From contig JAEPNN010000012.1 in the NCBI GenBank assembly GCA_017643385.1, forward strand, positions 1 to 64,000: 64,000 bases of DNA, written 5' to 3'. Positions 47,341-56,976 of the stretch are shown piece by piece; positions within the stretch are counted from its first letter, which is position 1; each line of letters begins with the position of its first letter. Source of the DNA: Dinoroseobacter sp. GTDB lineage: Bacteria; Pseudomonadota; Alphaproteobacteria; Rhodobacterales; Rhodobacteraceae. Below the pieces are notes generated by a model, which worked only from the letters and a program-made list of their open reading frames with translations, was not told the DNA's origin and searched no databases. A program made the translations under genes and the position numbers.

Positions 47341-50300
47341 TTATGCGACCAACGTTTCAGCCTTCTTCAAGTCAACACTCACCAGTTGGCTGACGCCTTG
47401 CTCTCCCATGGTTACGCCAAACAGGCGATCCATTCTGCTCATGGTCACGGCGTGGTGCGTGATGATCAGGAAGCGGGTTTCAGTCCGCCGGGTCATTTCA
47501 TCGAGAAGATCGCAGAAACGGGCCACGTTTGCGTCATCAAGCGGGGCGTCGACCTCATCGAGCACACAAATCGGTGCGGGGTTGGCAAGGAAGACCGCAA
47601 AAATCAGCGCCAGAGCGGTCAGCGTCTGTTCACCGCCAGACAGCAGTGAAAGGGTCGAAAGCTTTTTGCCGGGTGGCTGACACATGATCTCCAGACCGGC
47701 CTCAAGCGGATCATCGGATTCCACAAGCACCAGCTTGGCCTCACCGCCCCCGAAAAGATGGGTGAAGAGCGTCGAAAAGTTCCGGTCCACTTCCTCGAAT
47801 GCTGTTAGCAGGCGCTCGCGTCCCTCGCGATTCAAGGCCGAGATACCACCGCGAAGTTTCTTGATCGCCTCTTCCAGATCAGTTTTTTCCGTGGATAGCG
47901 TGTCGTGCTCGACCTGCACTTCCTTGGCATCTTCTTCCGCACGTAAGTTGACCGCGCCCAGCGCATCACGTTGACGGCGCAGGCGTGCCAGTTCGATCTC
48001 AATCGCGTCGGCGGCTGGTAACCTTTCGGGATCAGCTTCAAGCGCTTCAAGCAGCTCTTGCGGTGTTGTGTTCAGGGTCTCACCAATACGCTCAGCAGCA
48101 ACGACCACCGAGTCGCTTGCAGCATCTGCCCTTGCCTCTGCTGCTGCGCGCGCTTCGCGGGCCTCGCCCGCTTTGGTGGCAGCATCACGTGCATCCTGAG
48201 CAGCCTGACGCAAAGCACCCTCTGCGCTCGACAAGGTATCAGCAGCGGAGGCTTTACGCGCCTCAGCCTTAGAAATTTCTGACTGCAATGCATCGCGCTT
48301 GGCCGAAATTTCGTCGGGTGCCGCGCTGGCTTCTTTCAAAGAAACTTCAGTTTCGGATCTGCGTTCAGCCAATTCCGCACCGCGCGCAGATGCGGTTTCC
48401 AGACGGTGCCGCCAGCCCGAGATCTCCTTCACGACCTCTTGGCGGCGTTTTTCACGCGCTTCACCAGTGCGGCGCAAATCGTCTTGTTCCGCCCGCCGTG
48501 CCATCATGGTCATGCGTGCCGCTTCAACCGTGATGCGCACTTCTTCCAGTGTTGCACGCGCCTGAGCGAGATCAGCAAGGCTCGCCAATGTGCCTTCGGC
48601 TTCGCGCAAAGCAGTGCGAGCCTCTGTTGCAACATCGGCATAACGCGCCATGGCCTGCGCTAGGCTTTCAAGCTTTCCTCCTGCCAGATTGAAGTCAGCT
48701 TCCGCTCGGCTCAGGGTACGGCTTGCATCTGCAAGCGCTGTGTCAGCAGCGCGTCGCGCATGACGGGCCGCTTTGTCAGCTTCCGTGGCTTGCGTCAGCT
48801 TCTCTTGCGCGCGTTGATGGACGTCACGCGTTTCGACCGCTCTTTCCTCAAGTGCTGCTAAATCGTTGCGAAGTGCTGAAAGACGGTTGATCTGCTGAAG
48901 CCGCGCGGCAGCCGCAGAAGGCGCATCTTTAGCCGTCATTGCAAAGCCGTCCCAACGCCAAAGATCACCCGCCCGTGTCACCAGACGCTGACCAGGACGT
49001 AGCTTAGGTTGCAACGCGATGCCTGTTTCTGCGTCGGCTACCAGTCCTGTCTGCGACAAGCGGCGATCAAGTGCAGCAGGCGCGTCTACTGATGTTGCGA
49101 GTGGGATCGCATCCGCTGGCAGGGCAGCCACGTCGCTATACCCACGCAATGTGGCCCAGCCCGAACCGCTGTCTGCTTCGGGGTATTTCAGGTCATCAGA
49201 AAGTGCGGCGCCCAATGCTGCTTCCAAACCGGCTTCGACAGAGATCTTGTCTAGGATCTGCCCCTTTGCATCAGTATCGCGATCGAGCAGACGCGAAATG
49301 GCGGTAACTTCTGCCGACAGTGCAGAGACCTCTCCATCAGCCTCGGATCGCGCAGCCCGCGCTTCAATTTCAGCCGTTTGTGCATCCGAGCGCGTCGCAT
49401 CCGCTTTGATCAAGTCAGCTTCTGCCTGTTCTGCAGCAACCCTGGCTTCGGCCTCGGACGTACGCGCCCCTGCCATGGCAAGCTCCGCATCTTTCCGTTT
49501 TGCTTCCGCTTCAGAGCGCGCATCAGCGGCGGTAGCCTGCTCGGCTTCGGCGCGTTCTGCGCTGCGTTTATGGTCTGAGACAAGGCGCTCTGCGGATTGG
49601 TGACGCGCCGCAAGGCGGGCAACGTCTTCCGTCAGCTCGGTCAGCGCTGCTTCGCGTTCTCCCAAGACATCCGCGGCATTGCGTGCTGCGACTTCAGCCT
49701 CCGCTAGGTTTTCGGCATGGCCTGTGCCTGCTTTCTCGAGCTCCGTCTGTTCCCATGTAAGTGTTTCGATGGTTTCACCCGCGTCGCGGTTCAAAGCGGA
49801 CTCGCGAGCTGCGTCCTTATCGATCTGCTCAATCCTTGCGGTGAGCGTTTCAATAAGCTCACGCGCTCGGTCTGCTTGATCAGAAAGCGTGTCTCGCTGG
49901 ACGAGGAGACGCTGAACCACGGCTGCCGCGATCGCATCTTCTTCACGCAAACCTGGCAACAGGTCCTCTGCTTTTTGACGCGCGGCTTCGGCTGCCCGTG
50001 CACCCCGGTCCGCTTCAGAGGCCTCTGTCATTCTGGTACGGAGCAAATCGCGCGCATTTGCTGCGGCTTCGTCTGCTTCGCGCCAGCGTCGATAAAGAAG
50101 CAATCCTTCCGCCTGCCGTATGTTGGCGCCGATTTCCCGATACCTTGCGGCCTGACGTGCCTGTCTGGCCAGTTGAGCCAATTGCGTGGTCAGATTTTCG
50201 ATCACATCGTCTACGCGCGAAAGGTTGGTCTCGGCTGCATTGAGTTTCAGCTCTGCCTCATGCCGTCTCTGGTAAAGCCCTGAGATGCCCGCGGCTTCTT

Positions 50301-50820
50301 CCAATATACGCCGACGCGCTTTGGGCCGCGCGTTGATCAATTCTGAGATCTGCCCCTGTCGGACGAGCGCTGGCGAGTGTGCGCCGGTGGAAGCATCTGC
50401 GAAAAGCATCTGAACATCGCGCGCGCGCACGTCCTTGCCCGCAGCTTTATATGCGCTGCCGACATCACGCGTGATCCGTCTTACGATTTCGAGCTGGTCA
50501 ACATCGTTGAATGCTGTCGGGGCAAGACGTTCAGAGTTATCGATCGTCAGTGTGACTTCTGCGTAGTTACGTGCATTCCTCGATGAGGCTCCTGCGAAGA
50601 TCACGTCTTCCATTCCGCCACCGCGCATGGCGGTCGGGCGATTTTCGCCCATCACCCAGCGCAAGGCTTCCAGCAGATTGGATTTTCCGCACCCGTTTGG
50701 GCCTACGACACCCGTAAGTCCGTCCGAGATTAAAAGATCGGTCGGGTCAACGAAGCTTTTGAAGCCGTTGAGGCGAAGGCGAGTGAAGCGCAAGGGGCGA
50801 CTCGGGGTTGTTTTGCTCAT
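47341..50820 (-). CDS. smc: Chromosome segregation protein SMC
   Basis: 1159 residues. ATPase that loops and compacts chromosomal DNA with ScpA/ScpB. Walker A GPNGCGKSN near the N-terminus, two long Ala/Glu/Arg-rich coiled coils flanking a hinge (about 515-630), and C-terminal signature LSGGEQTLTALAL with Walker B PICVLDEVDAPLDDANV. ATG 50820 (MSKTTPSRPLRF) is preferred to one 12 codons upstream. The coiled coil explains its extreme Ala/Glu/Arg composition. Single gene. Confidence 0.96.
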   Translation of the reverse strand: MSKTTPSRPLRFTRLRLNGFKSFVDPTDLLISDGLTGVVGPNGCGKSNLLEALRWVMGENRPTAMRGGGMEDVIFAGASSRNARNYAEVTLTIDNSERLAPTAFNDVDQLEIVRRITRDVGSAYKAAGKDVRARDVQMLFADASTGAHSPALVRQGQISELINARPKARRRILEEAAGISGLYQRRHEAELKLNAAETNLSRVDDVIENLTTQLAQLARQARQAARYREIGANIRQAEGLLLYRRWREADEAAANARDLLRTRMTEASEADRGARAAEAARQKAEDLLPGLREEDAIAAAVVQRLLVQRDTLSDQADRARELIETLTARIEQIDKDAARESALNRDAGETIETLTWEQTELEKAGTGHAENLAEAEVAARNAADVLGEREAALTELTEDVARLAARHQSAERLVSDHKRSAERAEAEQATAADARSEAEAKRKDAELAMAGARTSEAEARVAAEQAEADLIKADATRSDAQTAEIEARAARSEADGEVSALSAEVTAISRLLDRDTDAKGQILDKISVEAGLEAALGAALSDDLKYPEADSGSGWATLRGYSDVAALPADAIPLATSVDAPAALDRRLSQTGLVADAETGIALQPKLRPGQRLVTRAGDLWRWDGFAMTAKDAPSAAAARLQQINRLSALRNDLAALEERAVETRDVHQRAQEKLTQATEADKAARHARRAADTALADASRTLSRAEADFNLAGGKLESLAQAMARYADVATEARTALREAEGTLASLADLAQARATLEEVRITVEAARMTMMARRAEQDDLRRTGEAREKRRQEVVKEISGWRHRLETASARGAELAERRSETEVSLKEASAAPDEISAKRDALQSEISKAEARKASAADTLSSAEGALRQAAQDARDAATKAGEAREARAAAEARADAASDSVVVAAERIGETLNTTPQELLEALEADPERLPAADAIEIELARLRRQRDALGAVNLRAEEDAKEVQVEHDTLSTEKTDLEEAIKKLRGGISALNREGRERLLTAFEEVDRNFSTLFTHLFGGGEAKLVLVESDDPLEAGLEIMCQPPGKKLSTLSLLSGGEQTLTALALIFAVFLANPAPICVLDEVDAPLDDANVARFCDLLDEMTRRTETRFLIITHHAVTMSRMDRLFGVTMGEQGVSQLVSVDLKKAETLVA

Positions 50821-51048
50821 GCAAGCATTGGCATTGCGGCGGTCCAAGTCAACCAATCACCCCCGGATGTGGATGTTTCGCTCAAACTATCCACAACATA
50901 TGCTGTTGGACCGACGGATCTTGGACCTTCGCAAGGCGCATCAGCGCGCTGTGCTAATTGAGGAAATCAACGAAAATAAGTCATCAGATGCGTTGTGCGC
51001 CTTGCGGTTAGTGTATGTCTGCGAAATGCGAGAAGTTACAAATTTTTC

Positions 51049-51063
51049 TTGAACAACGTTCAA
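51049..51063. promoter_or_regulatory. Palindrome TTGAAC-AAC-GTTCAA
   Basis: A 15-bp palindrome with 6-bp arms 44 bp upstream of the membrane-protein start. It shares the core TGAAC-N3-GTTCA with a second site centred 33 bp downstream. The pair looks like a dimer-binding operator; the regulator is unknown. Confidence 0.5.
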
Positions 51064-51080
51064 AATTCTGCAAAAAGATT

Positions 51081-51097
51081 CGTGAACATTGTTCACG
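51081..51097. promoter_or_regulatory. Palindrome CGTGAAC-ATT-GTTCACG next to ribosome-binding site
   Basis: A 17-bp palindrome with perfect 7-bp arms, ending at the first G of the GGAG ribosome-binding sequence and 9 nt before ATG 51107. As DNA it matches the core of the site at 51049-51063; as RNA it would form a 7-bp hairpin adjoining the ribosome-binding site. Confidence 0.55.
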
Positions 51098-51106
51098 GAG
51101 AGTGAG

Positions 51107-52306
51107 ATGCATGTGATCGCAGATACCCTTACACTGGTAGAAGACGGAATAATCAGCCACGAGGCCGCAACTGAAATGCAAGCGCGCGGGCGCGAAGCAA
51201 TGGTCAGTATGGCGATAAATATTATCCTGTTTGCTGGCATTTTATTTGCAACATTCGGGCTTATCTTCTGGCTGGCGAACGCTGTTAGCGTTGCGATCTG
51301 CGGCGCCGTACTATTAGGCGGCGGGCTTTTTATCCTGGCCCGGGCTAGCGCGATGTACCAAATGCTTGGCGACGCTGCAGCCTTGATAGGCGCGGGGATG
51401 TTAATTGCAGGCTCGGCTATAGAACTCGTCGAAAACTACGACGCAATCGCAGGCTGGGTCATGCTTGCAGGCGGCGTACTGATCACCACAATCGCCTTTG
51501 GCCGCTTTCTAGTCGGGGGGCTGACCACCGGGTTTGTGCAAGGCAGTATAGGGTTGATGGGGATAGCACTTCATCTGGCGGGACTTGTTATCCTGATCAT
51601 GGATTACAACCTTGCAGGGCTCTGGCCACCGCTCATGTTTCTTTATGCAACCGCGGCGCTAATCGGATCAGGGTGGTTACTGGATGTTCGGCTTCTAACA
51701 GCCTTGGCAATTGTCCCGTTTGCACAGGCTCTGGACACAGGAACTCTTTATTTCCATGCAGCCTATGTGTTCGTCTCACCCGAACCAACACTTTCCCTTG
51801 TACAGATGACGCTCGCTGTAACCGCAGCACTTTGGATCGCCGCACGGTATAATGAGCGGACGGGACGACACGCGCGGGTTTTTGCAACCTTGGCTTTCAT
51901 CATTGGAAACCTCTGTGCACTCGTCGGATCGCTTTGGGGTGATTGGATAGGCGAGACGATTTGGGGCATAGGCTCCCGAAACGAATACGCGTCCTGGGAC
52001 GATTTCGATGCTGCCCGTGAAGCTTTCCAGAATGGTGCAATCTATATCAGTCCGAATGTTTTTTCCGTTCTGTGGGCACTGGCACTTGCTGCGGTCATAG
52101 TTCTGGCTGCCAAGCGATCGAACAGGGCGCTTTTCAATGCAGGCATCACCTTCGCCGCAATTCACGCCTACACGCAAATGTTTGAAACTTTCGCAGACGA
52201 GGCGCTTGCCTTCGTTGTAGGTGGGTTTGGTGCAGTTGCCTTGGCCTGGATCGTGTGGCGACTGAACACAGATTGGTTGAAACCCAAAGAAGGCGCAGCA
52301 TCGTGA
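51107..52306 (+). CDS. Polytopic membrane protein, DUF2157-like
   Basis: 399 residues. A short soluble N-terminus (TLTLVEDGIISHEAATEM) precedes about ten to twelve membrane helices, the layout of DUF2157 proteins, though similarity beyond this is weak. ATG 51107 is chosen because GGAG lies 6 nt upstream. Its stop overlaps the dipeptidase start by 4 bp (GTGA), so the two are cotranslated. Function unknown. Two related palindromes lie in its leader. Confidence 0.72.
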   Translation: MHVIADTLTLVEDGIISHEAATEMQARGREAMVSMAINIILFAGILFATFGLIFWLANAVSVAICGAVLLGGGLFILARASAMYQMLGDAAALIGAGMLIAGSAIELVENYDAIAGWVMLAGGVLITTIAFGRFLVGGLTTGFVQGSIGLMGIALHLAGLVILIMDYNLAGLWPPLMFLYATAALIGSGWLLDVRLLTALAIVPFAQALDTGTLYFHAAYVFVSPEPTLSLVQMTLAVTAALWIAARYNERTGRHARVFATLAFIIGNLCALVGSLWGDWIGETIWGIGSRNEYASWDDFDAAREAFQNGAIYISPNVFSVLWALALAAVIVLAAKRSNRALFNAGITFAAIHAYTQMFETFADEALAFVVGGFGAVALAWIVWRLNTDWLKPKEGAAS

Positions 52307-53340
52307 CACAAATCCCCGTTTTTGATGGACACAACGATGCGTTATTGCGCCTTTGGAAGGGCGGTATTGATGCGGCGATTGAAACGTTCCAAAGCGCAAA
52401 TGCCGGTCACATCGATCTGAAGAAAGCGCGAGCTGGTGGATTTGTCGGGGGCTTCTTTGCGACCTTCCCACCACCGGGCGGCACGTTCGTTATGCCTAAA
52501 TTCGAACCACCTTATGACGAGCCTCTACCTCCGATGCTTCCACAGCGGGAAGCGCTGGCCATGGTGGTAGAACAAGCTGCGGTTCTTGTCCGTCTTGAGG
52601 CGGCTGATCTGGTGCGTATTTGCAAGTCCGCTCGGGACATCGCCCCAGCCATGCTGGAAGGACGGATCGCGGCTCTTCTTCATATGGAAGGCGCAGAAGC
52701 AATTGATCCCGACTTGCAAGCGCTGGATGTTCTTTATGCAGCAGGCCTGCGCTCGTTAGGGATCGTGTGGTCACGCCCCACCATCTTCGGACATGGCGTT
52801 CCATTTCGCTATCCAAGCGACGCAGATATCGGCCCCGGCTTAACACCAGACGGCAAACGGCTTGTGGCACGTTGTAAGGAACTTGGCGTCATGGTGGATA
52901 CCAGCCACCTAAATATGAAAGGGTTTTGGGACGTTGCAGATGCGGGTCTCCCACTGGTTGCCACGCATTCAAATGCCCATGCGATCAGCCCGGGCGCACG
53001 CAATCTGACCGACGCGCAGCTAAAGGCGGTTGGCGAAACACATGGCATGGTCGGACTGAACTTTGGCACCGTGTTCTTGCGAGAAGACGGGCGCGCAGCA
53101 CCATACGGGGCAATCGATGCAGCCATGCGTCATCTCGATCACATGATCAAACATGCTGGGGAAGACCATGTTGGACTGGGATCTGACTTCGACGGTGCCC
53201 CGATGCCCGAAGGCCTCGAGGATTGCGGGAAACTGGACACTTTACGTGACGCAATGCGTCGGCATGACTTTGGCGACCCGCTGATTGCGAAAATTTGCAA
53301 TGAGAACTGGCTGAGCTTTCTGGACCGAACATTGACGTGA
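52303..53340 (+). CDS. Membrane dipeptidase (renal dipeptidase family, M19)
   Basis: 345 residues from GTG 52303, which overlaps the previous stop (GTGA). Zinc ligands expected for M19 are visible: His-x-Asp in FDGHNDALL, bridging Glu in LLHMEGAEAID, His in VDTSHLN and His in ATHSNAHAI; LGSDFDG closes the barrel. It hydrolyses dipeptides, often with D-residues or dehydro bonds. No signal peptide is present, so it is probably cytoplasmic. Convergent with soxG. Confidence 0.88.
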   Translation: MTQIPVFDGHNDALLRLWKGGIDAAIETFQSANAGHIDLKKARAGGFVGGFFATFPPPGGTFVMPKFEPPYDEPLPPMLPQREALAMVVEQAAVLVRLEAADLVRICKSARDIAPAMLEGRIAALLHMEGAEAIDPDLQALDVLYAAGLRSLGIVWSRPTIFGHGVPFRYPSDADIGPGLTPDGKRLVARCKELGVMVDTSHLNMKGFWDVADAGLPLVATHSNAHAISPGARNLTDAQLKAVGETHGMVGLNFGTVFLREDGRAAPYGAIDAAMRHLDHMIKHAGEDHVGLGSDFDGAPMPEGLEDCGKLDTLRDAMRRHDFGDPLIAKICNENWLSFLDRTLT

Positions 53341-53415
53341 GGCGGTATCGGCGTTCCAAATACCATTATGGCAGTTCTGTTCCTGCCCCGCTTATCGCTC
53401 CGACGCTTGCTGCAT

Positions 53416-53922
53416 TTAGGTTCGCAGCAAATCCCAAAGCCCATCCAGATGGGCGCGTGGAACGTGAATGCGGTAGGTTTGATCGGATCCATACGCGTAA
53501 AGGATGACACCATAGCTGCCGAAGAGGCGCGCGGCAGAGGCAGAAGGCTCAGCCGGATTAATCTCCGTGCCGCGTTGCAGAACAGTCAGCGCATCCGGAC
53601 CAGAGAGTGAGATCACTGCATAACCATCCGTCATATCGCTGACTGCACAGCCGGACGCTTCGTGCCAGCCCTCCTCGATGGGCGGCCCGTTCACCGACAA
53701 GATGCGATCGCGCCGAAGTCGGAGAGCATAAGAACTTCCACTTGCCGGAGCGGGCCAGCCAGTGGCATCGCTTACATTTATCATCTCGAGAAGCCTTGCA
53801 AACGGACCACTGAGCAAGGTCTGGCGCTCTGGCTGTACGCGCTTGAGGGTTGCGTTTTTGGTCACATGCGGATCGAAACTCATACCCTGCGCAGGGGCCC
53901 ATTTGGCATTGTCATTCCGCAT
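53416..53922 (-). CDS. soxG: Sarcosine oxidase, gamma subunit
   Basis: 168 residues from ATG 53922, inside the end of soxA (11-bp overlap) with GGGGAA upstream. The gamma subunit resembles a degraded glycine-cleavage T-protein domain; visible here are SGCAVSDMTDGYAVISLSGPDA in part and a C-terminal YRIHVPRAHLDGLWDLL. It is the most divergent of the four subunits; assignment rests mainly on its position. Confidence 0.87.
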   Translation of the reverse strand: MRNDNAKWAPAQGMSFDPHVTKNATLKRVQPERQTLLSGPFARLLEMINVSDATGWPAPASGSSYALRLRRDRILSVNGPPIEEGWHEASGCAVSDMTDGYAVISLSGPDALTVLQRGTEINPAEPSASAARLFGSYGVILYAYGSDQTYRIHVPRAHLDGLWDLLRT

Positions 53923-56698
53923 GGAGACGTTCCCCTTCCGGATCGAAAACGCACGCCGCGCAGAGTGTCGCGGTGAGGTATTTGCCAAGGTGGAACAGTT
54001 CGACCTGAGTGCCTTCAGGGATCCGCTGATCTACCAATCCAAGCGCAATGGGCCTGTTCAGATTGGGGCTCTGATAGCTGGAACTGACAAAACCACGGGT
54101 GATCTGTTTGCCGTCGCTATGGGTGACAACATGCGCGCCAGTGGGCAACGGTGCCGCACCATCTGACACTTCAAAGCCGACAAGACGCTTGCGGTTTGGC
54201 CCGTTCGCTTTTTCGGTATGAAGTCCACGATCTCCGACGAAAGCCGCAGATTTCTTGGTACGCGACGCGCCAAACCCAAGATCATGGGGCATGCTTTCAC
54301 CATCGGTATCCTTGCCAATAATCAGATACCCCTTTTCGGCACGCAGGATGGAAATCGCCTCAGTTCCGATGGGATTGGCATGACAGGAAAGCGCATCCCA
54401 AAGCGTTACAGCGGCATCGGCCCTGACCGAGATTTCGAAACTGGTGTCCCCAGTGAAGCTAACGCGGGCGACGCGCACGGGGTATCTTTCAAAGGTGCCT
54501 GTACGCATCTGCATATGGGGAAATGCATTGTTCGACAGGTCAATTCCGAGATCGACTTTGGAGAGGATTGCGCGTGCCTTCGGGCCAGTTAACGCAAGTG
54601 TGGCCCAGTTTTGTGTTGTATCATGCACAAAGATCCGGTCGGGATCATTTCCATCCTGCCGCCAGGCTTCCAAATGGGCATACACCCCATCAACGTGGCT
54701 AGAGGAACACGAGATAATGAAGCGGTTCTCATCGATCCGGGTGATGACGCCATCATCGTAGACCACCCCTTGTTCGGTGAGCATAAAACCATAGCGGATA
54801 TGACCCGGTTTCAGCGTGTTGAACGCGTTGTAGTAGACGAAATTCACGAAGGCTTCTGCGTCCGGCCCCATAACTTCGATTTTTCCCAGCGGTGAGGCGT
54901 CGAAGATACCAGCCGTTTCTCGCGCCTGAAGCGCTTCACGCTGAACTTCAACTTGCGGATCGCCGCCTCCATACCAACCGGGTCGTAGCCAGCCGCCGTA
55001 TTCGCCCAGAGCAGCATTGGCTGCACGATGTTGTGGCTCCAGTGGCAGTCGTTTGAGCGGACGATTTTGCTGGGTGCGATGTGCGCCATGATAAAGCTCA
55101 AGGGGGATAGGAACGAAAGGCGGGCGGAAGGTTGTTGTCCCAACTTCCGGGATCGACTTACCCTGCAAGGCAGCCATCGCTGAAAGCCCTGCGATGTTGG
55201 ACGTCTTGCCTTGATCAGACGCCATACCCAGCGTCGTATAGCGCTTGAGATGTTCGACTGAGACGTAATTTTCACGCGCGGCAAGTTCGATGTCATCCAA
55301 GGTGACATCGTGCTGAAGGTCGATCCACTGGCGATGCCGTGATCCAAGATGCGCCTCAGGCGGCGTGGCCGAGTAACTGTACCTGCGGGACGGCGCGGGG
55401 CCACCACACGCTTTGGCACGGGCTTCGGCGAGTGCATCATCGGCATCAAAGGTGCCTGCCGCCGCCCCGATCACTTCGATCCAGTCCGGGCCAGTACCAG
55501 GCAGAAATGTTGCGAAGGTCTCATCCCATATTAGCTTCCCACCAGCGTGGCTCCAAAGATGAAGCACTGGTGTTAGTCCCGCAGAGGTCAGAATGGTGTC
55601 ACATGGATGAAGATCACCTCTGATCTCGAGGGCAGAAAGATATTTGCCAGAAAGGGCGCGCGGAAGATCTGTTCCGGGGTCGATAACGCGGAGACGCACA
55701 CCTGCCGCCTCAAGACTTTCGATCTGCGAATGCGCAAGGCAATGAGACGCCATAACGACGACCTGATCTCCAACGAGAACACCATAGCGCGACAGGAATT
55801 CAACCGCACCAGACAGCGACATCACACCTGGACGATCATTATTTGCAAACGTCAAAGGACGATCAAGTGCACCGCTTGCCAAAAGACACTTCGTGGCGCG
55901 CATTCGGATCAGACGGGGTGCAAAACCAAACCCTCGGTCCTGAGCAATGGCAACAAGTTGGTGGTCATAGACACCATAGGCGGTGGCGTTGGTGATGACT
56001 TCACCGCCCGCGACATTAATGGCATCAACGGTATCAGCGACCCACCTTTCTGGTGATTGCCCTTCAATCTGCGCAAGTTGGTATGCACTTCCACCGGTTT
56101 CCGGATGATCTTCAACCATAACCACATGTTGTCCAGCCTCAGCCGCAGCGCGGGCGGCGGCAAGGCCCGCCAGTCCACCCCCAACAACAAGCAGATCGCA
56201 ATGCGCATGGATCTGATCTGTCTGAAAACCTTCGAGTGTCTGACCGTCCACGGACCCAAGGCCTGCCATTTTCCGAATTGACGGTTCAAACAGATGCCAA
56301 TCGGGCCACATGAAAGTTTTGTAGTAGAAACCTGCGGGCAAAACCCGATGGAAGAGATCCAGCGCGCCCTTGATATCACGCTCGGCAGACGGCCAAGCGT
56401 TTACCGCACGCGCCTCCATTCCATCGATAAGTGGTGTCGTCGTCGCAGGGCAGTTTGGCAGCTCTATGCCGTTCAGGGCGACGTTGAAGATCGCACCCGG
56501 ATCATCGAACCAGGCCCCCCAGACCCCACGGGGGCGATGGTATTTGAAGCTGCGCCCCATGATGCGCACGCCACTTGCCAGCAGCGCAGATGCGAGCGTG
56601 TCACCGGGATGGCCAGTGTAGTCACGCCCGTCAAACCGAAAGCGCAAAACTTTGGTGCGATCAATCAAACCGCCAGAAGCTAATCGGCGTGCAGTCAT
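53912..56698 (-). CDS. soxA: Sarcosine oxidase, alpha subunit
   Basis: 928 residues, somewhat shorter than the ~970-1000 of characterised alpha subunits. N-terminal domain (FRFDGRDYTGHPGDTLASALL), NAD-binding motif VVGGGLAGLAAARAA near 171-185, and a C-terminal T-protein-like domain (from about 560) that binds tetrahydrofolate, with GIFDASPLGKIEV and AEKGYLIIGKDTDGES. The complex oxidises sarcosine to glycine, H2O2 and methylene-tetrahydrofolate. The stop of soxD overlaps its ATG by 4 bp. Confidence 0.95.
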   Translation of the reverse strand: MTARRLASGGLIDRTKVLRFRFDGRDYTGHPGDTLASALLASGVRIMGRSFKYHRPRGVWGAWFDDPGAIFNVALNGIELPNCPATTTPLIDGMEARAVNAWPSAERDIKGALDLFHRVLPAGFYYKTFMWPDWHLFEPSIRKMAGLGSVDGQTLEGFQTDQIHAHCDLLVVGGGLAGLAAARAAAEAGQHVVMVEDHPETGGSAYQLAQIEGQSPERWVADTVDAINVAGGEVITNATAYGVYDHQLVAIAQDRGFGFAPRLIRMRATKCLLASGALDRPLTFANNDRPGVMSLSGAVEFLSRYGVLVGDQVVVMASHCLAHSQIESLEAAGVRLRVIDPGTDLPRALSGKYLSALEIRGDLHPCDTILTSAGLTPVLHLWSHAGGKLIWDETFATFLPGTGPDWIEVIGAAAGTFDADDALAEARAKACGGPAPSRRYSYSATPPEAHLGSRHRQWIDLQHDVTLDDIELAARENYVSVEHLKRYTTLGMASDQGKTSNIAGLSAMAALQGKSIPEVGTTTFRPPFVPIPLELYHGAHRTQQNRPLKRLPLEPQHRAANAALGEYGGWLRPGWYGGGDPQVEVQREALQARETAGIFDASPLGKIEVMGPDAEAFVNFVYYNAFNTLKPGHIRYGFMLTEQGVVYDDGVITRIDENRFIISCSSSHVDGVYAHLEAWRQDGNDPDRIFVHDTTQNWATLALTGPKARAILSKVDLGIDLSNNAFPHMQMRTGTFERYPVRVARVSFTGDTSFEISVRADAAVTLWDALSCHANPIGTEAISILRAEKGYLIIGKDTDGESMPHDLGFGASRTKKSAAFVGDRGLHTEKANGPNRKRLVGFEVSDGAAPLPTGAHVVTHSDGKQITRGFVSSSYQSPNLNRPIALGLVDQRIPEGTQVELFHLGKYLTATLCAACVFDPEGERLHAE

Positions 56699-56964
56699 GA
56701 CGAAACCTCTTTCCGCAAGGCCCGCGTCTCGATCACCTCCATGGTGACGGTGTCACGGCACATCACGAACATCTCCCGACATGTCAGATGAACCCAAACC
56801 TCTTCGGCAGCGCCTTTTTCATTGCGGTAGGCGTAGAGGTAGTCGCGCCATTCCTTGTCACTGACTTTGGTGAAAGTCGCAGGTCGGGTTTTGCCCAACT
56901 CGCCCGCATAATGAAACTCCCGCTCATCCCGCAGACCACAGAAAGGGCAAGGAAAGCGTTGCAT
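56695..56964 (-). CDS. soxD: Sarcosine oxidase, delta subunit
   Basis: 89 residues. Zinc-binding small subunit: Cys6 and Cys9 (CPFC), His59 and Cys62 (HLTC) match the known ligand set. EWRDYLYAYRNEKG is conserved. Starts 12 bp after soxB and overlaps soxA by 4 bp. Confidence 0.95.
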   Translation of the reverse strand: MQRFPCPFCGLRDEREFHYAGELGKTRPATFTKVSDKEWRDYLYAYRNEKGAAEEVWVHLTCREMFVMCRDTVTMEVIETRALRKEVSS

Positions 56965-56976
56965 GTCTGTCCTTCC

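Noticed and set aside
47341-50820. Numerous long opposite-strand frames over smc
   Set aside because: They arise from the Ala/Glu/Arg-rich coiled-coil codons; none shows domain features or its own ribosome-binding site.
51049-51097. LexA operator reading of the GTTC-containing palindromes
   Set aside because: Alphaproteobacterial LexA uses GTTC-N7-GTTC direct repeats; these are inverted repeats with a 3-bp centre.
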